A program made the translations under genes and the position numbers. This document shows positions 50,964-60,993 of a DNA stretch of 64,000 nucleotides, piece after piece. Source of the stretch: Bacteroidales bacterium (GTDB taxonomy: Bacteria > Bacteroidota > Bacteroidia > Bacteroidales > UBA932); the NCBI GenBank assembly GCA_017398335.1, contig JAFQGK010000006.1:17565-81564 (forward strand), given 5' to 3'. Under the pieces are notes generated by a model. The model searched no databases. It saw only the letters and a program-made list of their open reading frames with translations, and was not told where the DNA came from. Position 1 is the first letter of the stretch. Every line of letters starts with the position of its first letter.

Positions 50964-53909
50964 ATGAAAAAGACTGTTTTGATATTGGCAATATTGATGA
51001 CAGTATCCAATATTCGGGCTGCCATCAATCCACAATACGGATTTGAAGATAAATTACCGTCGTTTCTGAGTGTAAATGGAGATGCTGCAATTGAACTGTC
51101 CTCAGATAAGTTCAAGGAAGGAAAGCATTCTGTAAGGTTTACATGGAACGGTCCTTCGGAGCTTGTGTTCAGTAATTTCGACGATATCGAATCCTCTCTC
51201 AAAGTCAACGATGCAGGTATAATGATGTGGGTCTACAATACTGAGCCTATGAAAGACCCGTTGCGATTCACAATTCTGGATTGGAACATGAATGAGATAT
51301 GCCATTTTGATTTCAATGCCGATTTCAAGGGCTGGCGTGCCATCTGGATGAAATATATAGATATGCTTACTCCTACAGGTCATTATGGTGACCTCAAGCT
51401 CAAGGACAGGGCTACAGGAGCGGCAGGTATGATCATGAAGGTACCTGAATCATCTCCGTCAGGAACCATATATATAGATAGGGTCACATTCTCCAGAACA
51501 AGACTGCATAATCAGATAACACCGGACAAGCAGATTCCTGAGAATAATTATAATCTCGAAAGAGATATGTGGCAATGGTGCCGCCTTTGGGAGTGGGAAC
51601 AGTATCCGATATGGTCAATATCTCCTGTATCCTCTGAGCAGGTTGAAATGTTGAAAGCTGTCGAGAAAAGACTGGATGCTTGGGCAGGAACAGGTAATCC
51701 GGGCAAGGAGTATACGGCTGGTACCCTGATGGGCCGCGTCGACAATTACTTCAATAAGTATGGAATAAAGAGATTGCCGGATGGCTCTGTCACCGGTGCG
51801 CCTCTGCTGAGTGATGATGAATTCAATAATTCCCTGGGTGAAATGAGGATAAGATTCATCCAGGAAATCGTATATTGGTGCGCTTTGGATTACCTTTATA
51901 CTGGAAATACATCAAATCTTCCTAGAGTCATCGATGCGCTGGATCATGCTCTTGATCAGGGATTTGCATATGGCAGCGGCCAGGGAACCAATCACCACTA
52001 TGGCTATCAGGTGCGCGATCTGTATAAGGGTGTGTGGATACTCAGACATGAGATTGCAAAGACCGGTAAATTGGATGAATATGTCAAGGCCCTTGCATAT
52101 TGGAGCGGACTGCAGGAAGCAAGAATGCCATATGAGCAGACCAGGGACGGAATACTCGATGCTTGGCATACACTCCATAATGCAAAAGTCATTTCAGCTA
52201 TGCTTCTTCCTGACGATGCCCAAAGGTATGCTGCAATGAAGGCGCTTGGCGCATGGACATCAGGCTCTCTGTCATATACTGACGGAACACTCGGAGGGAT
52301 CAAGGTAGACGGAACATCATTCCATCATGGAGGTCACTATCCAGGATATTCAGTCGGAGCATTTGCTGTCCTTGGAGATTATTGCTGGTTCACAAAAGAT
52401 ACGGATTTCGTAATTGATGAACCTGCCAGACGCGTCTTCAAGCATACTTTGATGACTCTCAGGGATTATTGTAATCTTCGCGACTGGGGAGTCGGTGTCT
52501 GTGGAAGGCATCCTTTCAACGGAAACATTCCGGAAAAGGATGTGGAAGCATTTGCACGTCTTGCTATGTTGGGAGACCTCACTGGTGCAGGTCATGACGT
52601 CGATCCTGAACTGGGTGGAGCATTTTTGGCCCTGGGTGGAAAAAACAAGGAGCTTCAGGCTGCATTGAAACAGGCCGGCATAAAGTCTCTTGCACCTGAG
52701 GAAGGCTTCAGAGTATACAATTACGGTGGTTTCGGAGTCCACAGAAGAGGGGATTGGATGATTACACTTAAAGGATATAACAGTGATGTGTGGAGCACGG
52801 AAATCTATGCGGCAGACAACAGGTTCGGACGTTATATCAGCTACGGATCGGCCCAGCTCATAGGATCGGGTGGGGCGGAAGCAAGCGGATATGTTCAGGA
52901 CGGATGGGACTGGAACAGATATCCGGGGGTGACTTCCATACATCTTCCTTTTGAGAAACTGGAGAGCCCGCTTCCCGGTACATTGATGGAAAGGAATACC
53001 TCCCGTTTCCCTGGAGTCTCATCTCTCGAAGGAATGAACGGCTGTCTGGCATTTACTTATACAGAAAGAGACAGAGTGAACTTCTGCTCAGGAGCAACTG
53101 CGACGAAGAGTGTTTTCTGTTTTGATAACAGAATCATTCATATAGGTACAGGTATAACCAATGATTCATCGTATCCGACTGAGACCACTATATATCAGTT
53201 GAAACTTGATGAAAAGACTGAAGAAGTCGATGTCGCTGATGTCTATGCAGAGTCTTTCCCATTCTCTTACAGGCATATGAAGGATGGAATGCTTAATCTT
53301 ACGGATACCAAAGGTAATGTCTACATAATCAGGAACGGATATGGTGTCACAGTGGAAAAGAAGTCGCAGACATCGCCGTCCGACACCAAGAAGAAGACAG
53401 GAACTGGCAATTTCATCACAGCATATATTGATCATGGCACATCTCCTCAGAATGCATCATATGAGTATCTGATGCTTGTGAGACCATCTTCAAAGGATGA
53501 AGGCAGATTTGCTAAGAAACTGCCTTATACTGTAATACAGGCAGATAATCAGGCTCATGTGGTAAGAGATGATATCACCGGTATAACAGCCTACATCTCC
53601 TATGGAGGATATGCTTCGGCAGAGACACTGGTAGCAGGTGCAGAACCGGAGACAATCGTGATGGAACGTACCCGGGATGATGGAAAGGTTGTCATGAGCG
53701 TATGTACCCCGGACCTCGGTATAACTGAAAAGGGATATACTACGACACAGCAGAGCCAGAAGATTCTCAAGAAGGTGATTCTCAAGGGAACGTGGAGTCT
53801 TTCTTCTCCTTCTGAGAATGTGGATCTTATTATTGAAGATGGAAATACCGTCATATCGGCCATATGTCTTCACGGACAGCCGGTCGAATTCACATTAAAT
53901 AACAACTAA
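50964..53909 (+). CDS. PL8-family chondroitin sulfate ABC-type lyase (second)
   Basis: A 981-residue secreted lyase (signal about 1-20) with the three-part PL8 layout: N-terminal beta-sandwich, alpha/alpha toroid and beta super-sandwich, including GWDWNRYPGVTSIHLPF, the hallmark of chondroitinase ABC proteins. Catalytic candidates are His455 and Tyr462 (FHHGGHYPGY), Arg515 (CGRHPF) and Glu613 (WSTEIY). It depolymerises chondroitin, dermatan and possibly hyaluronan. It is the first gene of the SusCD operon, with susC 11 nt downstream, so lyase and importer are co-transcribed. Confidence 0.9.
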   Translation: MKKTVLILAILMTVSNIRAAINPQYGFEDKLPSFLSVNGDAAIELSSDKFKEGKHSVRFTWNGPSELVFSNFDDIESSLKVNDAGIMMWVYNTEPMKDPLRFTILDWNMNEICHFDFNADFKGWRAIWMKYIDMLTPTGHYGDLKLKDRATGAAGMIMKVPESSPSGTIYIDRVTFSRTRLHNQITPDKQIPENNYNLERDMWQWCRLWEWEQYPIWSISPVSSEQVEMLKAVEKRLDAWAGTGNPGKEYTAGTLMGRVDNYFNKYGIKRLPDGSVTGAPLLSDDEFNNSLGEMRIRFIQEIVYWCALDYLYTGNTSNLPRVIDALDHALDQGFAYGSGQGTNHHYGYQVRDLYKGVWILRHEIAKTGKLDEYVKALAYWSGLQEARMPYEQTRDGILDAWHTLHNAKVISAMLLPDDAQRYAAMKALGAWTSGSLSYTDGTLGGIKVDGTSFHHGGHYPGYSVGAFAVLGDYCWFTKDTDFVIDEPARRVFKHTLMTLRDYCNLRDWGVGVCGRHPFNGNIPEKDVEAFARLAMLGDLTGAGHDVDPELGGAFLALGGKNKELQAALKQAGIKSLAPEEGFRVYNYGGFGVHRRGDWMITLKGYNSDVWSTEIYAADNRFGRYISYGSAQLIGSGGAEASGYVQDGWDWNRYPGVTSIHLPFEKLESPLPGTLMERNTSRFPGVSSLEGMNGCLAFTYTERDRVNFCSGATATKSVFCFDNRIIHIGTGITNDSSYPTETTIYQLKLDEKTEEVDVADVYAESFPFSYRHMKDGMLNLTDTKGNVYIIRNGYGVTVEKKSQTSPSDTKKKTGTGNFITAYIDHGTSPQNASYEYLMLVRPSSKDEGRFAKKLPYTVIQADNQAHVVRDDITGITAYISYGGYASAETLVAGAEPETIVMERTRDDGKVVMSVCTPDLGITEKGYTTTQQSQKILKKVILKGTWSLSSPSENVDLIIEDGNTVISAICLHGQPVEFTLNNN

Positions 53910-53920
53910 TTACTTTTTAT

Positions 53921-56900
53921 ATGCAAAAACTAACCTGTTTTATTTCGGCGTTGCTGATGTTGTTCTGTGTGACGGATCTGTTTGCACAGAATATCACTGT
54001 CACAGGCCGGGTTGTCGATGAGTCAGGCGAACCATTGATAGCAGTCACTGTCTATGAAGACGGTAAGACTTCCAATGGTACGATGACAGATATTGACGGA
54101 TATTATACATTAAATGTCACTTCGGCGAAGTCGACAATTGTTTTTTCGTGTCTCGGCTTTACTGAAGTCAAGGAGACTGTAGGATTGAGAAAATCCATAA
54201 ATGTAAAGCTTGTAGAAGAGAAACTCTCCATTGATGCCGCAGAAGTCGTGAGTGTGGGTTATGGTTCTGTTTCAAGACGTGACCTCACCGGATCTGTCAG
54301 CAAGGTGGATATGGGTGAACTCTTGAAAGCACCGGTCACAAACTTTGACCAGGCCCTTACAGGTAAAGTAGCAGGTGTAGTTGTCACTACATCTGATGGA
54401 GCAGTAGGATCTGAAGCAAACATTACCATTCGTGGTAACAACTCCCTTACCCAGAGCAGTGCTCCTCTTTATATCATAGACGGTTTTCCGACGGAAAGTT
54501 CCATGGCAACAGCCCTTAACTCTGCCGACATTGAATCGATTGATATCCTCAAAGATGCTTCTGCTACAGCTATTTATGGTGCGAGAGGCGCAAACGGTGT
54601 CATTGTAATCACCACGAAACAAGGTGTAGAGGGTAAGCCGAAGGTTAACTTCTCTTCATCATGGACTGTCAGCCATATTGCAAACAAGGCTGAACTGATG
54701 GATGGATACGAGTTCGTGGAATTGCAGAATGAAATCTTTGGTCTGAGCGGAAATACAAACTCATACATCAAGCCTTCAGAAGAAGATGCTGCACTCGGAG
54801 TCGAAGCTTATAGTCTTGAAGATTATAGGGATCAGTCAATGTGGAATGACTGGCAGGATGCCATCTACCGTACATCTCTGTCGCAGAACTACAATATTTC
54901 ACTTTCCGGAGGCAGCAAGGAAGCTGGAAACAGATACAATGCCAGTCTTTCTGTTGTCGATCAGGACGGTATCATCGTGAAGTCAAACTTCCAGAGATAT
55001 CAGGGAAAGATCAATTTCCAGCAGAAACTTGGAAAGAAGGTTACGATCGACCTGCTTGCAAATTATTCCAGAGCAATTACTAATGGTGTAACTCCTACCA
55101 ACGCACAGCAGTCATCATCCGCTACCGGATGGCTTGTGTACTCAGTGTGGGGTTATCGTCCGGTAAAACCGAGGTCACAGTGGGAAATGGATGCCAACGG
55201 TAATTTCATCAATAACGATTCTGGAGAATTGATCGATGAGGATGTTGCCAGTTCGAATGACTACCGTTTCAATCCGGCCAAGACCGTACGTAACGAGTAT
55301 AGAAAGACAATTGTCGATTATCTGAATGCAAATGCCGGTATTACTTGGGAAATCATTGATGACCTCAAACTCAAGATCACAGGTGGATATACCATCAACA
55401 AGCGCAGAAGAGAAGAATTCAACGGTACTCAGACATATACCGGTTATGAAGGTTCTCCTTCCGGCAAGGGTATCAACGGTGGCATCTATTGGAATGATAA
55501 GACAACATGGCTCAATGAGAACACCTTGACATATACAAAGCGTTTCAACCGCAAGCATAACTTCAACTTCCTCGCAGGATTTACCTTACAGGGTGAAACG
55601 TTTGATTACAAGGGTACTTATGCCACTCAGATGACAACCGAGTCTCTCGGTCTGAATGGTCTTCATACCGGTAGTTATCAGGTAGTTACGCCTTGGCAGT
55701 ATGACTGGACGATGATGTCAGGACTCTTTAGGGTCAATTATAACTTCAAATATAAATACTACGTGACAGCGTCATTCCGTGCCGATGGTTCATCAAAGTT
55801 CCCTGCAAACAACAGATGGGGATATTTCCCTTCAGCCGGACTTTCATGGAACATCAACCGTGAAGAGTGGCTCAAGGATAAGAACTGGCTTTCTAATGCA
55901 AAGCTCCGTGCCTCATGGGGACTTACAGGTAACAACCGTACCACGACACCTTATGACTACTATTCACAGATTTCCACTCTGCCAGGAAATCCTGATTCTT
56001 ATGATTATGTCTTCAACGGACAGATTGTCTCAGGATATTTCCCATCGAATATGTCCAATGAAAAACTTAAATGGGAAACTACTGAACAGTGGAATGTCGG
56101 ACTCGACTTTTCAGTTCTTGACAGCAGAATCAAGCTTACAGCAGATTGGTATCTGAAAAACACGCGTGATCTTCTTCTTCAAGCTACAATCCCTGCTTCT
56201 TCCGGATATACTTCGGCAATGCTCAACATCGGATCCATGCAGAATCAGGGCTTTGAAGTTACTCTCGATCTAGTTCCTGTACAGAAACAGAACTTCACAT
56301 GGAACATGAACTTCAACATTGCCCTTAACCGCAATAAGGTTACTGCTCTTACAAACGACCAGTACTCTCTTCTCCGTTCTGTTTCGTGGGATCAGCGATT
56401 CAATGCACAGTATCCGTATATCACTCAGGTCGGCAAGCCTTCTGGTATGATGTATGGCTTTATATATGAAGGAACATATAAGCCTGATGAATTCAACGGC
56501 GGTACATCTCTCAAGGACGGTATTCCTTATATGACGAGCGTCGGACAGGAGAAGGTGAAACCAGGTGATCCTAAGTACAGGGATATCAATGCAGACGGAC
56601 TCATCGATGATAATGACCGTACGATAATCGGATGCGGTCAGCCTCTTCATACCGGTGGTTTCGGCAATACATTCAACTTCTATGGATTCGATCTCAATAT
56701 CTTCTTCTCATGGAGTTATGGAAATGACGTGATCAATGCGAACAGACTGTACTTCGAGAATGGTTCTATCACCAATACCAACCAGTTGAAGACATATACA
56801 GACCGTTGGTCTGAGAAGAATCCTACCAGTGACATTCCACGTGTCGGTGCTGACATTGCAAGTATGTTCGTTTATTCATCAAGAGTAGTTGAAGATGCTT

Positions 56901-57139
56901 CGTTCCTGAGACTGAGGAATGTGACTCTCGGATATACCTTCCCGCGCAAGCTTTTGAGGAAGATGCATTTCGACACAATGAGACTATATGTCTCAGGAGA
57001 GAATCTCTGGACACTTACAAACTATTCCGGACCGGATCCTGAAGTTTCGACAAGGAACTCAGTCCTTACTCCTGGATTCGACTGGTCTGCATACCCACGT
57101 GCAATGGGTGTGACCGCAGGATTGTCATTCACATTCTAA
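53921..57139 (+). CDS. SusC/RagA-type TonB-dependent glycan transporter
   Basis: A 1072-residue outer-membrane importer. It has a signal peptide (about 1-22), a carboxypeptidase-regulatory-like beta-sandwich (TVTGRVVDESGEPL, 26-105), a TonB plug domain (ITIRGNNSLTQSSAPLYIIDG, KDASATAIYGARGANGVIVITT) and a 22-strand barrel ending in an aromatic Phe. It forms the TonB-energised channel covered by the SusD lid. It lies 11 nt after the PL8 gene and 10 nt before susD. The likely cargo is glycosaminoglycan oligosaccharides, inferred from the neighbours. Confidence 0.95.
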   Translation: MQKLTCFISALLMLFCVTDLFAQNITVTGRVVDESGEPLIAVTVYEDGKTSNGTMTDIDGYYTLNVTSAKSTIVFSCLGFTEVKETVGLRKSINVKLVEEKLSIDAAEVVSVGYGSVSRRDLTGSVSKVDMGELLKAPVTNFDQALTGKVAGVVVTTSDGAVGSEANITIRGNNSLTQSSAPLYIIDGFPTESSMATALNSADIESIDILKDASATAIYGARGANGVIVITTKQGVEGKPKVNFSSSWTVSHIANKAELMDGYEFVELQNEIFGLSGNTNSYIKPSEEDAALGVEAYSLEDYRDQSMWNDWQDAIYRTSLSQNYNISLSGGSKEAGNRYNASLSVVDQDGIIVKSNFQRYQGKINFQQKLGKKVTIDLLANYSRAITNGVTPTNAQQSSSATGWLVYSVWGYRPVKPRSQWEMDANGNFINNDSGELIDEDVASSNDYRFNPAKTVRNEYRKTIVDYLNANAGITWEIIDDLKLKITGGYTINKRRREEFNGTQTYTGYEGSPSGKGINGGIYWNDKTTWLNENTLTYTKRFNRKHNFNFLAGFTLQGETFDYKGTYATQMTTESLGLNGLHTGSYQVVTPWQYDWTMMSGLFRVNYNFKYKYYVTASFRADGSSKFPANNRWGYFPSAGLSWNINREEWLKDKNWLSNAKLRASWGLTGNNRTTTPYDYYSQISTLPGNPDSYDYVFNGQIVSGYFPSNMSNEKLKWETTEQWNVGLDFSVLDSRIKLTADWYLKNTRDLLLQATIPASSGYTSAMLNIGSMQNQGFEVTLDLVPVQKQNFTWNMNFNIALNRNKVTALTNDQYSLLRSVSWDQRFNAQYPYITQVGKPSGMMYGFIYEGTYKPDEFNGGTSLKDGIPYMTSVGQEKVKPGDPKYRDINADGLIDDNDRTIIGCGQPLHTGGFGNTFNFYGFDLNIFFSWSYGNDVINANRLYFENGSITNTNQLKTYTDRWSEKNPTSDIPRVGADIASMFVYSSRVVEDASFLRLRNVTLGYTFPRKLLRKMHFDTMRLYVSGENLWTLTNYSGPDPEVSTRNSVLTPGFDWSAYPRAMGVTAGLSFTF

Positions 57140-57149
57140 TTACTTGAGT

Positions 57150-58853
57150 ATGAAAAAGTTATTAAATAAGATATTTGTAGTTTCAGGTCTGTGTGCCGCC
57201 CTTTCATCCTGCAGCTTTCTGGAGGTTGAACCACAGGTGATATGTTCTGACACATTCTACAACACAGAGAAGGAAGTCCAGTATGGACTTGCCGGAGTCT
57301 ATGGCGTGATGAGCAATGAAGCTCTTTACGGAAACTATTATTCGCTGATGTATTCAAATGTTGATGACCTCAGCTACTTCAACAGAGATCAGGGAAGTAA
57401 TCTTCTCCAGTTCAACAGGCATACTGCGGGTACCTCGCAGATATATGATATGTGGGTGGAGCTTTATCAGGGTATCAGAAACGCAAATGCTTTCATGGAA
57501 GCTGTGGTCAAAACAGAATTCGACCCCGAAGGAAAGTACTATAATGAAGCCAGATTCCTCAGAGCGTATTATCATTTCCTCCTTGCGCAGGCTTGGGGTG
57601 ATGTGCCGGTAAGGAAGCAGGCTGTCACCACACATGATGAAGTCATGATAGCATCGACACCACAGTTCGAGGCGCTGTCCTGGGTTGCGGGTGAAATGGA
57701 AGAATGCGTTGCGCTTGCTCCGGAATCTCTTGAAGATGCACCGTCACGCGTCTCACAGACGACCGTACATGGAATCCTTGCACGTGTATACCTCTTCATG
57801 GCAGGCGAATCCGTAAAGGGAGGGGACAAGACCAAGCTGCTGACATCGGCTATGAACCATGCAGATGCAGTCATCACTTCTGCAAAACATCAGTTGAATC
57901 CGGACTATTCACAGATCTTTAAGAATATGATCATGGATAAATATGACACTGAGTATCACGAGTCTATGTGGGAAGTTGATTTCTATGGAGACCGTTCAAG
58001 TGCAGAGAACTGGTCTAACGGACGTATCGGTGATGTCATCGGTCTTCAGAGTACCGGTAGTTCAGGATTTGACACGTGGAACTGTAACTATTCATACGGA
58101 CAGTATGACGGTTCATTGAAACTTTGGGACTTATATTGGAGAACAGACAGAACTGAAGATGAGAACGAACTCGCAACAGTGACTGACAAACGTCAGATGT
58201 GGAATCTCCCTCCATATAATTATGCTGGAAACAATAACCATCCTCCATATGGATCAGGTCTCACTTCCGGCAAGTCAATCGTCAGCATAGACAAGACTCC
58301 GTATGTATATGACAATGTCTCCACCAATCAGGATCCTCTTGCAGCACCAGGAATAAGAAACTGTGGCAAATACAGAAGAGAAGTCGAGTATGAAGGACAT
58401 AAGTCTGCAAAGTTCCTCTATACGACAATAAACTATCCAATTCTTCGCTATTCTGATGTTCTCCTCATGTATGCGGAGGCCAGCAATGAACTTGGAGGTG
58501 TCACCCAGAAAGCTTATGACTGTGTGAAGGCTGTTCGAGAAAGAGCCGGCATCAAGACCAAGGATATGTCGGAGTACGATCAGGCATCATTCCGTGAGAT
58601 GATCAGAAACGAAAGAGGTCGTGAATTGTGCTTCGAATCACTCAGAAGATACGACCTTATCCGTTGGGGTATATTTGTGGAAGAAATGAACAAGTATACT
58701 GAATGGGCGGCGGATCCGAGATGGTCAAAGAATGTCAAATCGAATAGAGCCGCGTCGATGGGAAGTTATATCAAGCCTATGCATGTCGTTCTTCCGATTC
58801 CTTCGATAGAACTTGGAGTGAACGATCTTCTGGTTCAGAATCCGTTGTGGTAA
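57150..58853 (+). CDS. SusD/RagB-type glycan-binding lipoprotein
   Basis: A 567-residue lipoprotein (lipobox LSSC) with SusD-type TPR-like helices (YNEARFLRAYYHFLLAQAWGDVP) and the C-terminal RNERGRELCFESLRRYDLIRWG signature of the SusD/RagB family. It forms the lid over the SusC barrel and binds the glycan at the cell surface. A TTG two codons upstream is not favoured as start because ATG 57150-57152 fits the signal. It follows susC by 10 nt. Confidence 0.94.
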   Translation: MKKLLNKIFVVSGLCAALSSCSFLEVEPQVICSDTFYNTEKEVQYGLAGVYGVMSNEALYGNYYSLMYSNVDDLSYFNRDQGSNLLQFNRHTAGTSQIYDMWVELYQGIRNANAFMEAVVKTEFDPEGKYYNEARFLRAYYHFLLAQAWGDVPVRKQAVTTHDEVMIASTPQFEALSWVAGEMEECVALAPESLEDAPSRVSQTTVHGILARVYLFMAGESVKGGDKTKLLTSAMNHADAVITSAKHQLNPDYSQIFKNMIMDKYDTEYHESMWEVDFYGDRSSAENWSNGRIGDVIGLQSTGSSGFDTWNCNYSYGQYDGSLKLWDLYWRTDRTEDENELATVTDKRQMWNLPPYNYAGNNNHPPYGSGLTSGKSIVSIDKTPYVYDNVSTNQDPLAAPGIRNCGKYRREVEYEGHKSAKFLYTTINYPILRYSDVLLMYAEASNELGGVTQKAYDCVKAVRERAGIKTKDMSEYDQASFREMIRNERGRELCFESLRRYDLIRWGIFVEEMNKYTEWAADPRWSKNVKSNRAASMGSYIKPMHVVLPIPSIELGVNDLLVQNPLW

Positions 58854-58882
58854 ATACTCCTATTCACTTAATTTCAGAAAAT

Positions 58883-59863
58883 ATGAAAAGATATATATCA
58901 CTATTATTTACAGGTGTTCTTCTGTTCGCTTCGTGTCAGCACGACGTGATTTACGAAGTTGACTACAATATCACATTGGACGAAGAAAACACATATTATG
59001 CAGGTGAACCTGTTAAATTCAATATTACTGGAGATGTAGACAATCTCTTGTTTTATAGCGGAGAAACCGGAGCACAGTACGTATATAAGGACAGATATGA
59101 GGTGCCGGTAGAGGATGTGCTTTCAGCCAATCTTCACCTTGATATTCGTGGACGTTATGGATATATTGCCGATTATGAAGCTCTTGAAATATGGGTTTCA
59201 AAGGAATTTACCGGCATTAACGGCAGTAACGACCCCGATGGAGACCGTGCTAAAATCAAGGAAATCGTAGATGCCGGCATGCCAGGCTGGACAAAGCTCG
59301 ATTTCAAGGATGTTAACAAGGATCAGTGGTTCGGGTATGACTTTCCGATGACTGATTACCTGAGCAACCTCTGTATTGCTTTTCATTGGCGTCCGAAGGA
59401 TCCGGGACTCACGCAGAGAACATACTGGATCAACGGTAAGATATCTCTCGAGATGGCAGGTACAGAGCCTTCTGAAATGAGACTTACCGACCTGGGATTC
59501 AAATCGCTGATGATGAATGAGGAGGTGGATGCATACAAGAAGAATGCAGGTAATGGCAGCATCAGGTTTGATAATGCTACGAATGCCGGTGAAATCTGTT
59601 ATCAGGGTTGCAGCGGCAATGTTCTGACTTACGCTATCGACGGTTGGGTCTTCACAACTCCACGTCCATTGAATAAAGTGGCCAATGATAGAGGAATTGT
59701 CGTGAAGAACCTTCAGAATTATATTCACGAATACGTATATACATGGGATAAGCCGGGTACATATGAAGTTGTCTTCGTGGGTAGAAATGAGAACCATCTT
59801 TCTTCTTCCGAACAGATTCACAAGTACACCATCACGATACTCGAGAAACCCGCGGTTGAATAA
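58883..59863 (+). CDS. DUF5017-like surface glycan-binding lipoprotein
   Basis: A 326-residue lipoprotein with signal MKRYISLLFTGVLLFASC. A beta-rich PKD/Ig-like N-terminal domain (YYAGEPVKFNITGDVDNLLFYSGETG split over 50-75) is followed by a second beta-sandwich ending in YTITILEKP. Proteins of this kind sit after SusD in many loci and are thought to bind the glycan at the surface (SGBP/SusE-like). The specific ligand is inferred from the locus. ATG 58883 was preferred over an earlier in-frame ATG that overlaps susD. Confidence 0.8.
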   Translation: MKRYISLLFTGVLLFASCQHDVIYEVDYNITLDEENTYYAGEPVKFNITGDVDNLLFYSGETGAQYVYKDRYEVPVEDVLSANLHLDIRGRYGYIADYEALEIWVSKEFTGINGSNDPDGDRAKIKEIVDAGMPGWTKLDFKDVNKDQWFGYDFPMTDYLSNLCIAFHWRPKDPGLTQRTYWINGKISLEMAGTEPSEMRLTDLGFKSLMMNEEVDAYKKNAGNGSIRFDNATNAGEICYQGCSGNVLTYAIDGWVFTTPRPLNKVANDRGIVVKNLQNYIHEYVYTWDKPGTYEVVFVGRNENHLSSSEQIHKYTITILEKPAVE

Positions 59864-59876
59864 TTTAAGGAAAATC

Positions 59877-59907
59877 TTTGAAACGATTCAAAAATATTGT
59901 AGCTTTG
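59877..59907 (+). promoter_or_regulatory. promoter with overlapping LacI-type operator (zinc ADH gene)
   Basis: TTTGAAACGATTCAAA (59877-59892) is a near-perfect palindrome of the LacI/GalR type with a central CG. Its first TTTG serves as the -33 element, spaced 19 nt from the -7 TAGCTTTG (59900-59907). The start codon at 59929 lies 22 nt downstream. A repressor bound here would block the -33. It matches the second site at 62047-62060. Confidence 0.7.
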
Positions 59908-59928
59908 CTAGCAATAAAATTATAAAAT

Positions 59929-60993
59929 ATGATGAAAGATACAATGTTGGCTGCATATCTGCCGGGAAACTGTACGGTAGAATTCAAGGAAGTTCCGGTT
60001 CCAAAGCCTGGTCACGGCGAAGTTCTGATCAAGATGAAATCATCCACAATATGTGGTAGCGACATCAGAGCAATCTACAGAGAACATGTAGGTAAAGGTC
60101 CTGAAGGATATCAGAACAAGATCTGCGGTCATGAACCTTGCGGACAGATCGTTGAGTGCGGTGAAGGACTCAGACGATTCAAGAAAGGGGATAGGGTGAT
60201 CGTATACCATATTTCCGGATGCGGTGTGTGCAACGACTGCAGAAGGGGTTATATGATCAGCTGTACGAGTGAGTACAGAAGAGCATATGGCTGGCAGCGC
60301 GACGGTGGTATGGCTGAATATCTTCTGGCAGAAGAGAAAGACCTCGTTCTTCTGCCTGATGAACTTACCTACACTGACGGAGCTCAGGTTGCATGCGGTT
60401 TCGGAACTGTTTACGAGGGTCTGGAAAAGATCGGCGTAAGCGGTAATGATGCGGTTCTGGTAGTTGGACTCGGTCCTGTGGGACTTGCTGCGGCAATGTT
60501 GGCTAAAGCTATGGGTGCCAATAAGATAATCGGTGTCGATACTGTTCAGGAGAGAATGGATATCGCGATGGAAAAGGGACTTTGCGACCACGTTCTTCTC
60601 TCCGACGGAGAAGCTCTTGAGAAGATCAAGGCTCTGACAGGAGGATACGGTGTGGAGAAGGCAGTGGACTGCTCTGGAAACACCTATGGAAGACAGCTTG
60701 CAATCAGGGCAGCCCGTAAATGGGGACGCATCGTTTTCATCGGTGAAGGAGGTACTGTCGAATTCAATCCAAGTCCGGATATAATCCACGAACAGAAGAC
60801 TGTTTACGGTTCATGGGTAACAAACATTTGGAGAATGGAAGAACTTGTCGAGCGTATCGTAAGATGGGGAATACATCCGGAAGACCTTGTAACTCATCGC
60901 TTTACTCTTGAAAACGCGTCTGATGCCTACAGCCTTATGGCTGAAGGAAAATGCGGCAAGGTTGCTGTTGTATTTGACGAGGAAATCAAATAA
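59929..60993 (+). CDS. zinc-dependent alcohol/polyol dehydrogenase (MDR family)
   Basis: A 354-residue medium-chain dehydrogenase. The catalytic zinc ligands are Cys in STICGSDIR and the His-Glu pair in CGHEPCG. The structural-zinc region GCGVCNDCRRGYMISC has a four-cysteine lobe, and the NAD site is VVGLGPVGLAAAML. The layout matches sorbitol/threonine dehydrogenase-like enzymes acting on polyols or sugar acids. Its promoter carries the LacI-type operator, so it is probably substrate-induced and controlled by the neighbouring regulator. The 3' end overlaps the convergent lacI-type gene by 8 nt. Confidence 0.88.
   Translation: MMKDTMLAAYLPGNCTVEFKEVPVPKPGHGEVLIKMKSSTICGSDIRAIYREHVGKGPEGYQNKICGHEPCGQIVECGEGLRRFKKGDRVIVYHISGCGVCNDCRRGYMISCTSEYRRAYGWQRDGGMAEYLLAEEKDLVLLPDELTYTDGAQVACGFGTVYEGLEKIGVSGNDAVLVVGLGPVGLAAAMLAKAMGANKIIGVDTVQERMDIAMEKGLCDHVLLSDGEALEKIKALTGGYGVEKAVDCSGNTYGRQLAIRAARKWGRIVFIGEGGTVEFNPSPDIIHEQKTVYGSWVTNIWRMEELVERIVRWGIHPEDLVTHRFTLENASDAYSLMAEGKCGKVAVVFDEEIK

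Noticed and set aside
59198-59821. A 207-codon minus-strand frame opposite the DUF5017-like lipoprotein
   Set aside because: The + strand has a lipobox, beta-sandwich pattern and operon position; the opposite frame is a mirror artefact of codon bias.
60040-60789. A 249-codon open frame on the minus strand inside the zinc dehydrogenase gene
   Set aside because: The + strand encodes a complete dehydrogenase with zinc and NAD motifs; the antisense frame shows no motif and no promoter.
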